Shown: one piece after another, positions 63,807 through 64,000 of the stretch
Numbering within the stretch: the first letter of the stretch is position 1
Layout of the letters: the number at the start of each line of letters is the position of its first letter
Assembly (NCBI RefSeq): GCF_000429165.1
Contig: NZ_AUBI01000002.1
Coordinates: 1-64,000, forward strand
DNA: 64,000 bases
Direction: 5' to 3'
Origin: Acetobacter nitrogenifigens DSM 23921 = NBRC 105050
GTDB lineage: Bacteria > Pseudomonadota > Alphaproteobacteria > Acetobacterales > Acetobacteraceae
The notes under the pieces: generated by a model
What the model saw: the letters and a program-made list of their open reading frames with translations, nothing else
Told to the model about the DNA's origin: nothing
Databases searched by the model: none
Translations under genes and position numbers: made by a program

Positions 63807-64000
63807 ATGCAAGCGCCTGAAGACACGACCACGCCGACGTCGCCGGTCACTGAAAATTATTCCCGAGTCGGTCACGTCGACCGAACCCTCGACATCACGC
63901 GCGATACGTGTCCGATGACGTTCGTCCGCACGCGTCTCGTACTCGACGCCATGAGTTCCGGGCAGTTGCTGGCCGTGACGCTGCACGGGGAAGAACCCCT
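63807..64000 (+). CDS. TusA-like sulfur carrier, partial
   Basis: The frame runs off the window. It begins at the ATG at 63807 and reads DRTLDITRDTCPMTFVRTRL, then DAMSSGQLLAVTLHGEEP. The Cys-Pro pair at the start of a helix is the signature of the TusA/SirA fold, where the Cys carries persulfide sulfur. It is divergent from fur. The C-terminus is not in the window. Confidence 0.8.
   Translation, partial: MQAPEDTTTPTSPVTENYSRVGHVDRTLDITRDTCPMTFVRTRLVLDAMSSGQLLAVTLHGEEP

Overview
The window looks like a chromosomal piece of an acetic acid bacterium (Alphaproteobacteria, Acetobacteraceae). The evidence is family-level: MucR/Ros regulator, IHF-beta, a Rhodobacter-type phosphatidylethanolamine methyltransferase next to an ornithine-lipid acyltransferase gene elsewhere in the window, a haem O synthase operon with a decayed oxidase subunit, a Fur-olsB-lnt run, and high-GC core genes. 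The genus cannot be fixed from sequence alone.

The left third (1 to about 23.1 kb) is accessory. It opens with the end of an IS5-family insertion sequence. A lower-GC operon on the minus strand (8499 down to 985) follows: DeoR-type repressor, RpiB-type isomerase, sugar-binding protein, ABC ATPase, permease, DhaK-DhaL-type kinase and a triose-phosphate-isomerase-like enzyme. This set matches the known kinase/isomerase/isomerase route from L-erythrulose to D-erythrose 4-phosphate, so an imported tetrulose is the likely substrate. A LysR regulator, two aldo/keto reductases and a small secreted protein lie next to it.

From 13350 to 23120 is an integrative element inserted at the 3' end of a tRNA-Tyr gene. 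A 17-bp direct repeat marks both ends, palindromic arm-like sites lie just inside each end, and a full tyrosine integrase sits beside the tRNA. Just outside the left repeat is a shrunken relic of a second, similar integrase, which points to an earlier tandem insertion. The element carries a serine recombinase, an origin-like block, two copies of a promoter-like motif that resembles T3/T7-type phage promoters, a tail-fibre-like N-terminal fragment, an HNH nuclease, a 468-residue protein with motifs reminiscent of the palm of family A DNA polymerases, and a pair that resembles a Tlde1 L,D-transpeptidase toxin with a periplasmic immunity protein. It may be a phage satellite or a decayed phage-derived island.

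The right two thirds (23.2 to 64 kb) are mostly core genome of higher GC: rlmB, ctaB with a degenerate cytochrome-oxidase-subunit-I-like gene, pmtA, gshB, greB, motB-motA, a GT2-GtrA/GT83 lipid-linked sugar pair, an Lrp regulator, trxB with a LysR gene, a large RND pump, mucR, sppA-ihfB, a bifunctional GDP-mannose enzyme, aat, a 2-hydroxyacid dehydrogenase, ecsC-like, hflX, a secreted retropepsin-like protein, ssb, eutBC, an XRE regulator, lnt, olsB, fur and the start of a tusA-like gene. A 1.3-kb AT-rich stretch separates the RND pump from mucR. No rRNA and no CRISPR array were seen.
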